Shown in pieces: positions 1 to 11,572 of a stretch of 64,000 bases of DNA (the stretch's first letter is position 1; each line of letters starts with the position of its first letter). The notes under the pieces are model-generated. The model was not told the DNA's origin, made no database searches, and was given only the letters and a program-made list of their open reading frames with translations. Location: positions 17,568,067 to 17,632,066 of the forward strand of contig OW804094.1 in NCBI GenBank assembly GCA_942159475.1, written 5' to 3'. The position numbers and the translations under genes were made by a program. The DNA comes from Sthenelais limicola (Eukaryota; Annelida; Polychaeta; Phyllodocida; Sigalionidae).

Positions 1-197
1 TTGATAAGGGCGTAAAGCAACCAATCTCACTCACTCCCTCTCAGCACTCCCGCCCTTGATATAACCATATTAAATGTGTTGATAAGGGCGTAAAGCAACC
101 AATCTCACTCACTCACTCTCAGCTCTCCCGCCCTTGATATAACCATATTAAATGTGTTGATAAGGGCGTAAAGCAACCAATCTCACTCACTCACTCC
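1..197 (+). repeat. Three tandem 76-bp tail units of the CTCACT-tailed element
   Basis: The unit runs from TTGATAAGGGCGTAAAGCAA through (CTCACT)n, CTCTCCCGCCC and TTGATATAACC to ATTAAATGTG, and is repeated almost three times. It is the 3' tail module of the longer element seen at 2915, 31966, 34968 and 45690-46140. The array is cut by the window edge. Confidence 0.8.
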
Positions 198-313
198 TAG
201 TCTGAACATGGAGGTTAAGTTTTCTCTGGCATGATTAATTTCGAATCAAGATTCAAGACGGCGTGTATGCAAGTCTAATTATAGACTTCACCTGGTAATC
301 ACCAGGTACTTAT

Positions 314-549
314 GGGTCAGATTTTCAGAAAGTGCACAATTGGCCTTCACCAATCCTCTCAAATAACCCAAATTTAAGACGAAAATCAGGTTCAAAATAC
401 AGTTCAACCAAACCAGACAGATTTATTGAATGAATACAATATAGAATACACTCAGATATACCCTAGTATTTACCAATTTTCACTCTAATTTAGCAGAATT
501 TGATAGAAGTGTAGAACTGTAGATTGTGCATTTTGTGAAAATCTGACCC
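314..549 (-). mobile_element. M1 MITE copy
   Basis: The ends are GGGTCAGATTTTCAG and GAAAATCTGACCC. It is about 236 bp. The flanking 4-mers TTAT and ATAT differ by one base. Confidence 0.85.
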
Positions 550-799
550 ATATCTGGTATGAAGGTAGTCAGCAACATTAGATCATCCTATAGAACTGCC
601 TACAAGTGGTAGCTAGTGCTGCTCAGTGTATAAGGAGATACTCGTGTCAACTGGGGTGAGCCCCTCCCACACCATGCTCTTGTGTAGCCCAACAGCTGTT
701 ACAGTTCCCCAACACATCATCACCTGTTGTAATAGACTTAAATATATATATCATTCTCTAAAGATCTGACCCACTACTGCCGTGTCTCATTACCTATAT

Positions 800-1036
800 G
801 GGTCAGATTTTAGAGAAAATGTACAATTGGCCTTCACAAATCCTCTCAAATAACCCACATTTAAGGCAAAAATCCGGTTCAAAATCCAGTTCAACATAGC
901 CAGACAGGTTTATTGAATGAATACAATACAGAATACACTCAGATATACCCTAGTATTTATCATGTTTCACTCTAATTTAAAAGAATCTGAGAGATTTGTA
1001 GAACTGTAGATAGTGCATTTTCTGATAATCTGACCC
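800..1036 (-). mobile_element. M1 MITE copy
   Basis: Both terminal inverted repeats are present, with a perfect ATAT duplication on each side. It lies in the same orientation as the copy 250 bp upstream and is close to it in sequence. Confidence 0.87.
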
Positions 1037-1134
1037 ATATATGCCACCTCCAATCCATGGCCACACATAAGGCTAGACCTATATACTTTAAAATAGTATG
1101 AGACACAACTGATCACTTGGACTGAAACACATAT

Positions 1135-1369
1135 GGGTCAGATTTTCAGAAAATGTACAATTGGCAAATCTACTCATTTAGTAAATTCTGCTAAATTAGG
1201 CTGCAATTTCGTCAATACTTGGTAAATTCGAGTATATTTGGCATTGCATTGATTCTAGCAATCTCTTTGGTTAGGTTGGACTGTATTTTGAACTTTATTT
1301 TCGTCTGAAATTTGGGTTATTTGAGAAGATTGGTGAAGGTGAATTGTACATTTCCTGAAAATCTTACCC
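1135..1369 (+). mobile_element. M1 MITE copy
   Basis: Both terminal inverted repeats are present; the right end carries one substitution (CTTACCC). ATAT is duplicated on both sides. It is the third M1 copy within 1.1 kb. Confidence 0.87.
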
Positions 1370-1533
1370 ATATATGAGAGCCAGGAGCACTTGGCTACAC
1401 AGGTGTTCCACGAGTTGAGAGCCCATTCACAAGAGTAACTGGTGGTTTAGGCATAGAGTATTCTACCTGCCTGCCCTAGCAATGACGAGACATGTCACTC
1501 GGATTCCACATGCACTCACACACATGGCCTTAG

Positions 1534-1775
1534 GGGTCAAATCAGCAGAAAATGTACAATCCGCCTTCAATGATCCTCTCAATTAAATCAGATTTAAGAC
1601 AAAAATGATGTTTAAAATATAGTTCAACATAACTAAACAGATTGTCTGAATCAAACCAATACCAAATATACGCAGATATACCTGGTATTCATTGACCATT
1701 TTCAGCCTAATCTAGTAGAATTTACTAAATGTGTAGAGCTGTACATTGTACATTTCCAGGCGATCTGACTGACCC
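1534..1775 (-). mobile_element. M1 MITE copy, divergent
   Basis: The left end is GGGTCAAATCAGCAG and the right end CAGGCGATCTGACTGACCC with a 4-bp internal repeat of CTGA. It belongs to the variant-end subgroup (GGCGATCTGACCC). TTAG and TTAT flank it. Confidence 0.78.
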
Positions 1776-2189
1776 TTATACAAGTTGATCCTTGGTATTG
1801 AATCACATTTTGCCGAGTTACAATGGTGACAATGTTGATAATATTGAGTTAATTAAACCGTGGATACTTGCAGTTTAGTTCCTGCTTAATTTACTGTTTA
1901 TATTTTCATGAAATAAAAGATAGTGGAGTAATCAGCAATTTAAAATAGTGATTCCTAAGTCACTTAGATTTAGCCTCCCAAACAGGCTTCCCAGAGATCT
2001 AGCTATTTAATGGTACACATATATTCAATAGGTAAAATTAAAATAGTTAATGGTGCATGCCTATTACATGTGGGGGTAGGGAAGGTGAGAAACACTTTTC
2101 TTTTTTGTAACAGACTAAAATACATGGCTCTTACTTGTATAGATGAAATGTTTAGTCATTTTGGAACTGGATCTGAAGATTATACTGTG

Positions 2190-2451
2190 ATAGGGGACTT
2201 GCATGTGCTACTGTGCATGTCTGTTCCAGTGCATCCTGGGATGGATTCTGATGAAATCTGACATACAAATATTCTTTCCCATAATGCATTTGGTTTTCAT
2301 AGATCATTTATACAAGCTATGATATTGGTGAAAACATTGTTGCTATTTTTGACAACAATTTTGCTACATATTTGTATGTCACATTTCAACAGAATCCATC
2401 CCCAGCATGCATTGTAACAGACATGCGCAGTGGCACATGCAAATCCCATAT
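2190..2451. mobile_element. M3 element, snap-back form (left half duplicated head-to-head)
   Basis: It starts ATAGGGGACTTGCATGTG, runs through CAGTGCATCCTGGGATGGAT and ACATACAAATATT. After a central segment it returns as the reverse complement of the same half, ending GCACATGCAAATCCCATAT. The normal right half is absent, so this copy is a palindrome of the left half. Confidence 0.7.
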
Positions 2452-2914
2452 TGTTCATCTTCTGAGCCAATTAACCCAAATTTGTCTACTGTGTCACTCA
2501 CTCACTCACTGAAGCAGTGCACAATCCCACAGAGACGCAACATTGTGTGTGAGGCATGTTACAATTTGTGTAACCATAGGAACCTAGTCACTGGTGTTAC
2601 CTTAGTGAATTAATCAAAAACAGGTAAAATTGAATCCCATCTGTTGGCATGGCAACCTCACAAGGCAATAGCAGCCATGGCTCAATCTATCTCATGTCCT
2701 GTAAAATGATCTGAGAGTGTTCTATATTAGTGTCAATTAATAAGGCATTAAAATATATTTTTCTATCAACATTATAATGAAATATATAATGAGATTGTCA
2801 GGCACTACTGATGCTATTTAATCACTGGCTTGAAAGTTTTGGGTCTATAACCACCTAAGGCAGAGATTAAATGGATTATTAACCTCCATTTCAGGCCTGC
2901 TGGTGCACTATTTG

Positions 2915-3067
2915 ATGTATAGTCTCTGTCTCTCTCTCCCTTCTTCTCTATCTCTATTTCCTGGGTATGATCATAAACTGCCTCCCTCTCAGCTCTCCCG
3001 CCCTTGATATAACCATATTAAATGTGTTGATAAGGGCGTAAAGCAACCAATCTCACTCACTCACTCC
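2915..3067 (+). mobile_element. CTCACT-tailed short element, 5'-truncated copy
   Basis: It has the pyrimidine-rich block, CCTGGGTATGATCATAAACT, CTCTCCCGCCCTTGATATAA, GTTGATAAGGGCGTAAAGCA and a terminal CTCACT repeat. The 5' 'GGTCCTGGGTAAGACC' head seen in other copies is missing. A microsatellite tail and fixed 3' end suggest a non-LTR or SINE-like retroposon; no pol III box was recognised. Confidence 0.65.
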
Positions 3068-3797
3068 CAAAGAGTCAACGTCGGTCATTAATCCTATATT
3101 ATTTATGAAATAGCCAATAGATCTTGTAGGAGTAAGAAATAAGTATAGGCCAAAAGCAGGCCCCTTTTGCCTGATCCTCGTTTATACTGAAATGCCAAGG
3201 TCTGTCTCAAGGCTGTGTCTCAAGGCTAAATTGAAGTTAAATTCTAACAGAATATTTCGGTAATTACTAAAGTGGTGAACTGGGGAAAGAGGCCAAGATG
3301 GCCGCAGCACCTATTTATAAACCAAAGAAAATGTACCTTTTCTTGTCAAGTAATTATGGAAGTCGCTTTAATTTATGTTTTGAAACATGATTGAATTTAC
3401 AATGCAGGATGGCTTATGGCTGTCAGAATTGGTGAAATGGGGCCTTGTATGGCTGTCACGAGCTTGCATGTTCTTTCCCCCGTTCCCCTCATACCCGGTA
3501 ATTATTTTGGCAGATTTAAATTGAAGTTTTTTTTAAAAGTTTAGTTAGACACAGCAGTGGGCAGAAAACCATTGCTATTCATTGTTGATAATTAAACCCG
3601 TGAGTCTACGTCATAATCATGTTCATTGTACGGATTCATGCATTTTATACTTGATTACTATTGTTTGACTTGCTGTATACATATCCTAGATTAAAAAGAT
3701 AAAGAAATGGGATATTTACTATCATTAGATTCATGGTTTACGATATTGGATGCATATAGAAGGAGATGGTGTGGGAGAAAAATGCTGTGAGTTAAAG
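3068..3797. other. No feature recognised
   Basis: Unique-looking AT-rich sequence with stop codons in all frames. I see no exon, RNA gene or repeat. Confidence 0.5.
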
Positions 3798-4157
3798 GTA
3801 GGGCCAAAAAAAATAGGTGTGTTTCCGATTTACCCCCCCCCCCCCCCTACCTAGAAAAACCTTACCCTACCTAAAAGAATTTTTACCATACCTGATTTTT
3901 TCCCCATCATATCTTAGTTTTTTTGGATTTTTTGACAAAAAAGCTTATAAAAGCTAGAAAACTGGTTTCCTAACCCGAAACTGTCAAAAAGCACATTTTC
4001 CATGTTCAAAACAACTATTTTATGAAAAAGACATTTTTCTCAGTTCCTGGGAGGTGGTTTCCAAACAAAAAAAAATAACAAAGAAAAAAAATTACCACCC
4101 CCCTACCTAGTTTTCAGCCAGATAAATCGGAAACACACCTATTTTTTTTGGGCCTAG
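3798..4157. mobile_element. MITE with GGCC(C)AAAAAAAATAGGTG ends
   Basis: GGGCCAAAAAAAATAGGTGT plus GTTTCCGATTTA at the left pairs with TAAATCGGAAAC plus ACACCTATTTTTTTTGGGCC at the right. TAG flanks both sides of the GGCC ends and may be a 3-bp duplication. A 14-base C run sits inside the left arm and CCCCCC in the right half. The superfamily is not assigned. Confidence 0.65.
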
Positions 4158-4337
4158 GTGGTCATAAAGGAGCCCATTCTGAGCAAAAGGTCACGGAGCA
4201 AGTTTGTTAAACTAGAAAATGTCAGAAAATGTGTGTTGTTCTAGAGAGCATCGCATTCTACTGTAGGTAAGCATAGTATGCCACCTGTTGATCTGACCTC
4301 ACTTTACTATAAATAGATTCTTTCTCTGTTTCTAATA

Positions 4338-4519
4338 TACAGTGGAACCTCTCTATTAAGACCACCCTTGGGAATGAATGACTTTTGGTCTCATAGCGAG
4401 GTGGTCTCTTTAGAGGGCTCTAAATCTAATAAGAGGGAATAATTCGGGACTGGGAAAACTGGTCTTAATAGAGGGGTGGTCTCTATAATGAGGTGGTGTT
4501 TATGTGAGGTTCCACTGTA
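4338..4519. mobile_element. pogo/mariner-like MITE
   Basis: The ends are CAGTGGAACCTCTCTATTAA and GTGAGGTTCCACTG with TA on both sides. CAGTGGAACCTC ends with a TA duplication are typical of Tc1/mariner (pogo branch) non-autonomous elements. The inside repeats GGTGGTCTCT motifs in both orientations. Confidence 0.65.
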
Positions 4520-4629
4520 GATTACTATTTTGGAAATACTGGAATATGTCTCCAAGAACCTTACGTGCATGTGCGCTGAACGATTGTACAGTTTATTTGT
4601 TTCTTACTATACTATATAATATAAATAAT

Positions 4630-5036
4630 GTGATGTGTTTCAGGAAAATGAGTCATAAGTCGCAAAATAGATATTTTTCAAAGTGTTTTTTCCACAAGAT
4701 CACATCATTGGAATGTTTTTCTTTTTGGAGAGTTTATGACTTAGACTTATATCAAACGGTGTATCAAATTTCAGGACAATCTTTATAATACATCCTTTAG
4801 TTTTAAAGGTCCTCATATGGACTACATTTAGTAACTTTACTGTTTATTGACACCCAGAAATATTGGAAATTTTTTTCTCAAAAACGAAAATATCAAACTT
4901 AAAATCTAGAAATACTTATAAGATTATTAGACTGTTTACTATCATTGGAATCGGCTTAATCTCATCTTTTCAAATATGATGACGTCTCAAAATCTATTTT
5001 TTGCGACTTATGACTCATTTTCTTAAAACACATCAT
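4630..5036 (+). mobile_element. M2 MITE copy
   Basis: GTGATGTGTTTCAGG plus AAAATGAGTCATAAGTCGCA at the left mirrors GCGACTTATGACTCATTTTC and ACACATCAT at the right. It is about 407 bp with no coding capacity. Confidence 0.85.
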
Positions 5037-5039
5037 ATA

Positions 5040-5630
5040 TATATAGAATTTCTCTTTTTTATATATCAAAAAGTTTTTGTATTTATACCTATACTGGAAT
5101 CTGCAGTCCACTAAGATATTTGAATATCTGAATAAATAGTGGCAAAGGGCAGAGTAGGAAAAATAGAGAAAAATGGTGACTTATCAAGCGTCTGGGCCAC
5201 CACTTATCAAGGTCATTAGAAATCCGGCTGGTCGTATGAAATGATTTATTAGTATTATTATTATCTGGCTTTAAAAATTTAATTCAGTGTTGTAGATTAT
5301 ATGAGTAATACATTTTTTCCGAAATCAGGCAATAGGCATGGCTGAGAAAAGCATCTAACTTGATACAATGTCATTTCTTGCAATAAAGCTTTTTCAAATC
5401 AAAATAAAAAATATTTCCTTCTCTTTCTCTGAACTCCTCCCACTTTTGCAAGTTGTTCTCATTCTCTATCTTCTCTCTTCTCTGTCCTCTCCTTTCCTTT
5501 CTTCTACCTTTCTTATCTCCACTTTCACCTTCCTCCCTTTCTTTTCTATCATCCTCTCTTTCTGTCTGACTCTCTCTCTCTGGTGTCTCTGTTTCTCTCT
5601 TTGTCTTTCTTTGTCCCCTTCCTTCTCCCT
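5040..5630. other. AT-rich spacer leading into a pyrimidine-rich tract
   Basis: No gene or repeat is recognised up to about 5400. From there the strand becomes almost pure C/T and grades into the minisatellite that follows. Confidence 0.5.
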
Positions 5631-6785
5631 CTTCCTCTCTCTGCTCTTCTTTACCCCTTCACCTGTCCCTTCCCTCTCCCTCTCCCTCTCTCTGCTCTTC
5701 TTTACCCCTTCACCTGTCCCCTTCCTTCTCCCTCTCTCTCTGTGCTCTTCTTTACCCCTTCACCTGTCCCCTTCCTTCTCTCTCTCTCTCTCTGCTCTTC
5801 TTTACCCCTTTACATGTCCTCTTTCCTTCTCCCCCTCCCTCCCTCTGCTCTTCTTTACCCCTTCACCTGTCCCCTTCCTTCTCCCCCTCCCTCTCTCTAC
5901 TCTTCTTTACCCCTTCACCTGTCCCCTTCCTTCTCCCCTCCCTCTCTCTACTCTTCTTTACCCCTTCACCTGTCCCCTTCCTTCTCCCCCTCCCTCTCTC
6001 TGCTCTTCTTTACCCCTTCACCTGTCCCCTTCCCTCTCCCCTCCCTCTCTCTACTCTTCTTTACCCCTTCACCTGTTCCCTCCCTTCTCCCCCTCCCTCT
6101 CTCTGCTCTTCTTTACCCCTTCACCTGTCCCCTTCCTTCTCCCTCTCCCTCACTCTGCTCTTCTTTACCCCTTCACCTGTCCCCTTCCTTCTCCCCCTCC
6201 CTCTCTCTGCTCTTTTTTACCCCTTCCCCTCTCCCCTTCCTTCTCCCCCTCCCTCTCTCTGCTCTGCTTTACCCCTTCACCTGTCCCCTTCCTTCACCCC
6301 CTCCCTCTCTCTGCTCTTCTTTACCCCTTCACCTGTCCCCTTCCCTCTCCCCCTCCCTCTCTCTGCTCTTCTTTACCCCTTCACCTGTCCTCTTCCTTCT
6401 CCCTCTCCCTCTCTCTGCTCTTCTTTACCCCTTCACCTGTCCCCTTCCTTCTCCCCTCCGTCTCTCTGCTCTTCTTTACCCCTTCACCTGTCCTCTTCCT
6501 TCTCCCCCTCCCTCTCTCTGCTCTTCTTTACCCCTTCACCTGTCCCCTTCCTTCTCCCTCTCCCTCTCTCTGCTCTTCTTTACCCCTTCACCTGTCCCCT
6601 TCCTTCTCCCTCTCCCTCTCTCTGCTCTTTACCCCTTCACCTGTCCCCTTCCTTCTCCCCCTCCCTCTCTCTGCTCTTCTTTACCCCTTCACCTGTCCCC
6701 TTCCTTCTCTCCCTTCCTCTCTCTGCTCTTCTTTACCCCTTCACCTGTCCCCTCCCTTCTCCCCCTCCCTCTCTCTGCTCTCTCA
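5631..6785 (+). repeat. 52-bp pyrimidine-rich minisatellite, about 22 units
   Basis: The unit is CTGCTCTTCTTTACCCCTTC followed by ACCTGTCCCCTTCCTTCT and CCCCCTCCCTCTCT, repeated about 22 times with small indels. A C/T-only strand almost never forms stop codons, which explains the long overlapping open frames here. They are not genes: 52 is not divisible by 3 and two frames are open together. Confidence 0.92.
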
Positions 6786-6905
6786 CCTACTCCTATACCG
6801 GCTGTATGCTTGGCGTACGTCCAAGCCCGAGACCACAACAGGTGGTTACACTTACCGCTGCCAATTCTACCACCATACACCACCCTCCACTACACTAACC
6901 TTGCC

Positions 6906-6936
6906 CACCACCACCACCACCACCACCACCACCACC
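6906..6936 (+). repeat. (CCA)n microsatellite
   Basis: About ten CCA/ACC triplets in a row. Confidence 0.85.
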
Positions 6937-7099
6937 TCACATGGCTCACCACACCACAGCATACAATAGGGCAGTGCAGGCTTTAATTGCCACCATTAGG
7001 CTTTAATATGCCGCTTTAAATGCTGTCCAATAGGGGAGTTGCATGTATGCCATCTTCAGTCCCAATGTGCATGGAATGATCGAACTGTAAAGGGTAAAA

Positions 7100-7334
7100 G
7101 GGTCAGATCTTCAGAAAATGCACAATCGGCAGCTTTACACATTTAGTAAGTTCTGCAAAATTAGGCTGGGAAATGGTCTATACTAAGTATATCTGAGCAT
7201 ATTTGGTATTGGTTGATTTAAATAATCTGTTTGGTCATGTTAAATTGAATTTTGAAGCTCATTATTGTCTTAAATTGAGGTTATTTGAGAGGATTGGTGA
7301 AGATGAATCGTACATTTTCAGGGCGATTTCACTC
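7100..7334 (+). mobile_element. M1 MITE copy, divergent
   Basis: The left end is GGGTCAGATCTTCAG and the right end CAGGGCGATTTCACTC. AAAA flanks both sides. It belongs to the GGCGAT variant-end group. Confidence 0.8.
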
Positions 7335-7822
7335 AAAAGCTAGGTAACAATATAATATGCAGACGGACACCCACCAGATAAATGTCCTGAAAATATTTAA
7401 GAAATATATATCAAAATGTTCTATATGGTCAGATGAAAATTTCATAGATTAAGACATGACCACTCAGAGTTGAACTAACTGTACAGCTATAAACCCCATG
7501 TAATGACACTTAACTGAATTCTGAATACTTTATAAATTGAACGAATACTAAGTTGTTGGTCACCTCCAGTCATCGATGCAGGTGACTATTGTCAACCACT
7601 TAATCAATTATTAATTAATCAATTATTAATTGAAATATAAAGTCTTCAGATCAAATATATATAATCATATTATAAGTTGATTCTACAGAATTGGACTTTA
7701 GGGCTGTCCAATTTTCTGATCACATTTGTGTGGGGCCTTCTCCGGCCATATTTTCTGGCCTAAACAGTTTTGAATTTCACCTGCATTGGGTGACTTCAAA
7801 GGAGTTAGCGAATATGTGTCGG
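7335..7822. other. AT-rich spacer, no feature recognised
   Basis: It contains an imperfect local AATTATTAATTAATC duplication near 7605-7630 but nothing coding. Confidence 0.5.
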
Positions 7823-8003
7823 CGACGTTTGCTGCGACGTTTACTGTGACGTTTACTGTGACGTTTACTGTGACGTTTACTGTGACGTTTGCTGTGACGT
7901 TTACTGTTACGTTTGCTGTGACGTTTGCTTTGACGTTTGCTGTGACGTTTACTGTGACGTTCCCTATGACGTTTACTGTGACGTTCCCTATGACGTTCGC
8001 GAA
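7823..8003 (+). repeat. 12-bp minisatellite (GACGTTTACTGT)n
   Basis: About 15 units, most of them starting GACGTT (one is TACGTT), with variants GACGTTTGCTGT and GACGTTCCCTAT. Because 12 is divisible by 3, several frames stay open on both strands; these are array artefacts. Most units hold a TGACG half-site and a CpG. Confidence 0.92.
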
Positions 8004-8285
8004 GTAGTTTTTGCTTTTCTTTGGAACACTCCAGCTGAGATGAAACAAAACCATTTTGAGAATTCACCTGAGTACAACTACATTATACATATTCCAGCTA
8101 ACATGATGTCCATATATTAGGCCGCCTTGTATGACCCCACACAGCGATGACCTTGCATAATAACAGTTTAATGCCAAGGCAGAGACTCAAGGGCTTTGTT
8201 TGTTTTAAAATCCAGTTTTTGTTAGCTGAATGTAATACTAGGCAGATTATCCCAAGCTACCAGTTTCTGCCTTTGTTGAACTTTA

Positions 8286-8520
8286 GGGTCAGATTTTCAG
8301 GAAATGTACAATTGGCAGCTCTACACATTTGGGAAACTCTGCTAAATTAGGCTGAAAAATGAAGAATACCGGGTATATCTGAGTATATTTGGTTTCCCAT
8401 TGATTTAAAGTATCAGTTCTGTTATGTTAAAATGCATTTTGAAGCTCATTTTTGTCTTAGATATGGGTTATTTGAGAGGATTGGCGAAGTTGAATTGTAC
8501 ATTTTCGGAAAATCTGACCC
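8286..8520 (+). mobile_element. M1 MITE copy
   Basis: Canonical ends with a perfect TTTA duplication on both sides. Confidence 0.9.
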
Positions 8521-8696
8521 TTTAGCGAGTTGATACAGTGGACACTACATACACTTGTACCGAGGATATTATGTTGTTTTATAATTTGAATTCTAAATTT
8601 CCAAAATCCTTGAAATGTCACTGTAATCCTATTTAAACTTATGTTCACCTCGAGGAACAATATTATTTTTTTCGTTGTTATTTGCCTATTCTAAAT

Positions 8697-9103
8697 GTGA
8701 TGTGTTCCAGGGAAATGAGTCAGAAGTCGCAAACAAATATTATTCAAGGTGTTTTATCACAAATTCGCTTTGTGGAAATCTCTCATTCTTGAAGGGTTAG
8801 GTGTTGTTAGTAGCATGAATAGATGAATCAAATCTCAAGACAGTGTATTAAATATATACTTGCGTTTCTAAGATCATCCTCTGGAGTATATTTAGCTACT
8901 TTACTGGTAATTGCCCAACCACACATATTGCAATCTTTTTTTTTCAAAACTAAATTAGTCAAACATAAAATTAAAGAAATACTTATTTGATGTCCTTCAT
9001 TTTTACCATCATTGGAATCGGCTTGATCTCATTTTTTCAAATATAATAGTATCTCAAATTCCAATTTTTGCGACTTGTGACTCATTTTCCTGTAACACAT
9101 CAC
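8697..9103 (+). mobile_element. M2 MITE copy
   Basis: It starts GTGATGTGTTCCAGG and ends CTGTAACACATCAC; 407 bp. AAAT and ACAT flank it. Confidence 0.85.
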
Positions 9104-9149
9104 ACATGTCCGCATTTTTTGACGTTTCACTGAAATGATTTAAAGCTGC

Positions 9150-9291
9150 ATTACCATCTAATTTGCGTAAACAAAATGTCATTATATTCCCATAAGAACG
9201 CCTAGTCCTAGGCCAGGAAACCGATTAGCTATGTAGGCTTCCAATCACTGACATATCATTCTTATCTGATCTTAGGGTTTGGACCTAGACT
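9150..9291. mobile_element. M4 element, truncated
   Basis: The right part of M4: AACGCCTAGTCCTAGGCCAG, then CCGATTAGC, ending TTTGGACCTAGACT. The left half is missing. Confidence 0.6.
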
Positions 9292-9376
9292 GTAAAGATA
9301 AAAAAAGACATTTTCATTTCATGGCCTATTCTTGTCCAACCCATCCGAAAGTTCCAAAGATAGAATACTATCTCGA

Positions 9377-9611
9377 GGGTGAGATTTTCAGAAAATGTAC
9401 AATTCTTCTTCGCCAATCTTCTCAAATAACCCAAATTTCAGACGAAAATAAAGTTCAATATACAGTTCAACCTAACCAAACAGATTGCTAGAATCAATGC
9501 AATGCCAAATATACTCGAATTTACCTAGTATTGGCCAAATTGTAGCCTAATTTAGCAGAATTTACTAAATGTGTAGAGCTGCCAATTGTACATTTTCTGA
9601 AAATCTGACCC
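9377..9611 (-). mobile_element. M1 MITE copy
   Basis: The left end is GGGTGAGATTTTCAG and the right end CTGAAAATCTGACCC. TCGA and TAGA flank it. Confidence 0.87.
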
Positions 9612-10352
9612 TAGAGTATTTGGGGCAGTTCTTCTCGGTCCAAAGCCAAATGAAATCATCACCCAAATTATTTATTTTAGTGGACCACCAACATTCCGGG
9701 GCAGGATGTTTGACCATTAACCTAGCCTAAAAGTTTCCCCTGACTTTGTCCGGTAGGGCTTGGAATCCTCCCTATCTTAGGGAGCTTAGACCCACCGTTC
9801 GTATTCACTAAAGATAATAAAAAGTATCGACAACAATCGAGTAAAAACCGAAAAATATTCACCTTCAGCACCCCCTGGTGGCCAATAGGCTACTCATTTG
9901 AAAAGCGTATCATAGCTCATTTGAAAGCCCCTGACCCCTTCTATTTTTTAGGATAAGTGAGAATCTGACCCCCAAGATGGTACTAATATCCAAAATGTGA
10001 GGCCCTTGCCCATGGACTAAATATCAGGCTCATAATTAATTGGGCAGTGCTGTTATTAGTCCAAAAACCTCATAATTTGTGAAACGCAATAGAAAACTAT
10101 TCATAATGACTGAAATTCTTTTCTTTGGGTCAGAGTTCTACTCCCGTGGTTGGGACAGAAAAGTACTAAACTCGATACGGTAAAGGTTAATAAAGCAACA
10201 ATAGTAATAGTGTTAAAGGTCAAATAAGGGTACTACGCCTTCCCGTCACTTTGGTTTATGTCGATATTGTTTACTTTGTATCTAAATGACAATCGGTTAG
10301 AAGCGTCTTACCCATTGTTCTCTGATGCAATAAAGACGTCATCAATCAATCT
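9612..10352. other. No feature recognised
   Basis: Moderately AT-rich, with no open frame, RNA gene or known repeat. Confidence 0.5.
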
Positions 10353-10660
10353 ATAGGGGATTTGCATGTGCCACTGCGCATGTCTGTTACAATGCATCCT
10401 GGGATGGATTCTGATGAAATCTGACATACAAATATTTGGCAACATTTACATCGAAAATTGCAAGAATGTTTTCACCAATATTATATTTTATAATTGATCT
10501 ATGAAAACCAAATGCATGATGGGAAAGACGGAGGCTAATAGTATGGGACTAATGGTACTGTGTAAAATCTATAGAAAACATGCCATGTTCAGCATGTAGT
10601 ATTTATCAATGACCTAATGTCAATATCCGTGTATTGTACATGTTTCCATAACATACATAC
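10353..10660. mobile_element. M3 element, rearranged right half
   Basis: The left half is normal (ATAGGGGATTTGCATGTG...CATCCTGGGATGGATTCTG). The part after GGGAAAGACGG runs in the opposite direction compared with the intact copy at 39222, and the right terminal repeat is missing. Confidence 0.6.
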
Positions 10661-10855
10661 TTCGACTATTCAGAAAAGCTGTCCTATAAATAACATTTAA
10701 ATCTCGTAGCCTTTATCCCACACGTATCTGTTTACAAGTTCTGGTATTCTGGCTATAGCTATAACAAGGAGCATTATCTGCTACTAGATCTACTGCATTA
10801 CGTAGTTACCTATTGGATTAATACAATCCCTCCACATGTTACTCTATTAGCTATA

Positions 10856-11090
10856 AGGTCAGATTTTCAGAAAATGTACAATTCAACTTAGCCAATCTTC
10901 TTAAATAACCCAAATTTCAGACGAAAATGAAATTCAAAATACAGTTCAACCTAACCAAACAGATTGGTAGAATCAATGCAATGCAGAATATACGCGAATT
11001 TACCTAGTATTGACCAAATTGCAGTCTAATTTAGCAGAAGTTACTGAATGTGTACAGCTGCCAATTGTACATTTCCTGAAAATCTGACCC
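10856..11090 (-). mobile_element. M1 MITE copy
   Basis: The ends are AGGTCAGATTTTCAG and CTGAAAATCTGACCC, with TATA duplicated on both sides. It forms an inverted pair with the copy 250 bp downstream. Confidence 0.88.
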
Positions 11091-11337
11091 TATAACCTTA
11101 TATTAACTGTAACACACTCGCAAACTTTTGCTTTCGTTTGCTTTATGAATTGCACTTGTTCTTGCTTGAATAAATTGTACTCATTATTCACCAGTTGGAC
11201 GATCAGCCTGTAGGAGAAACCGACATCCAAAGTTGAAAATATTAATGATTAAAGTAATAATAATAATATGAATGAAACATATTGATAATATTGTTTCAAG
11301 GTTGTATATTATTTTGATGAAACACTGTTTTATACAT

Positions 11338-11572
11338 GGGTCAGATTTTCAGGAAATGTACAATTGGCAGCTGTACACATTCAGTAACTTCTGCTTAATT
11401 AGGATGCAATTTGGTCAATACTAGGTAAATTCGAGTATATTCGGCATTGCATTGATTCTAGCAATCTGTTTTGTTTGGTTGAACTGTGTTTTGAATTTCA
11501 TTTTCGTCTGAAATTTGGGTTATTTAAGAAGATTGGCTAAGTTGAATTGTACATTTTCTGAAAATCTGACCC
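11338..11572 (+). mobile_element. M1 MITE copy
   Basis: Canonical ends. The flanks ACAT and ATGT do not match directly, so the target duplication has been lost or altered. Confidence 0.86.

Noticed and set aside
5368..6986. Two overlapping open frames of 533 and 467 codons
   Set aside because: They come from a C/T-only 52-bp minisatellite, which cannot form most stop codons. Two frames are open at once, there are no splice signals, and the Ser/Leu/Pro composition is an artefact.
7698..8067. Open frames with TFTV or SKRHSKRH repeats
   Set aside because: Products of the 12-bp minisatellite; three frames over both strands are open together.
9279..9491. Small frames containing 'IFRKCTI' in several places (also 12594, 12828, 33245, 48502)
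   Set aside because: This peptide is only the translation of the M1 terminal repeat and recurs wherever an M1 copy lies in frame.
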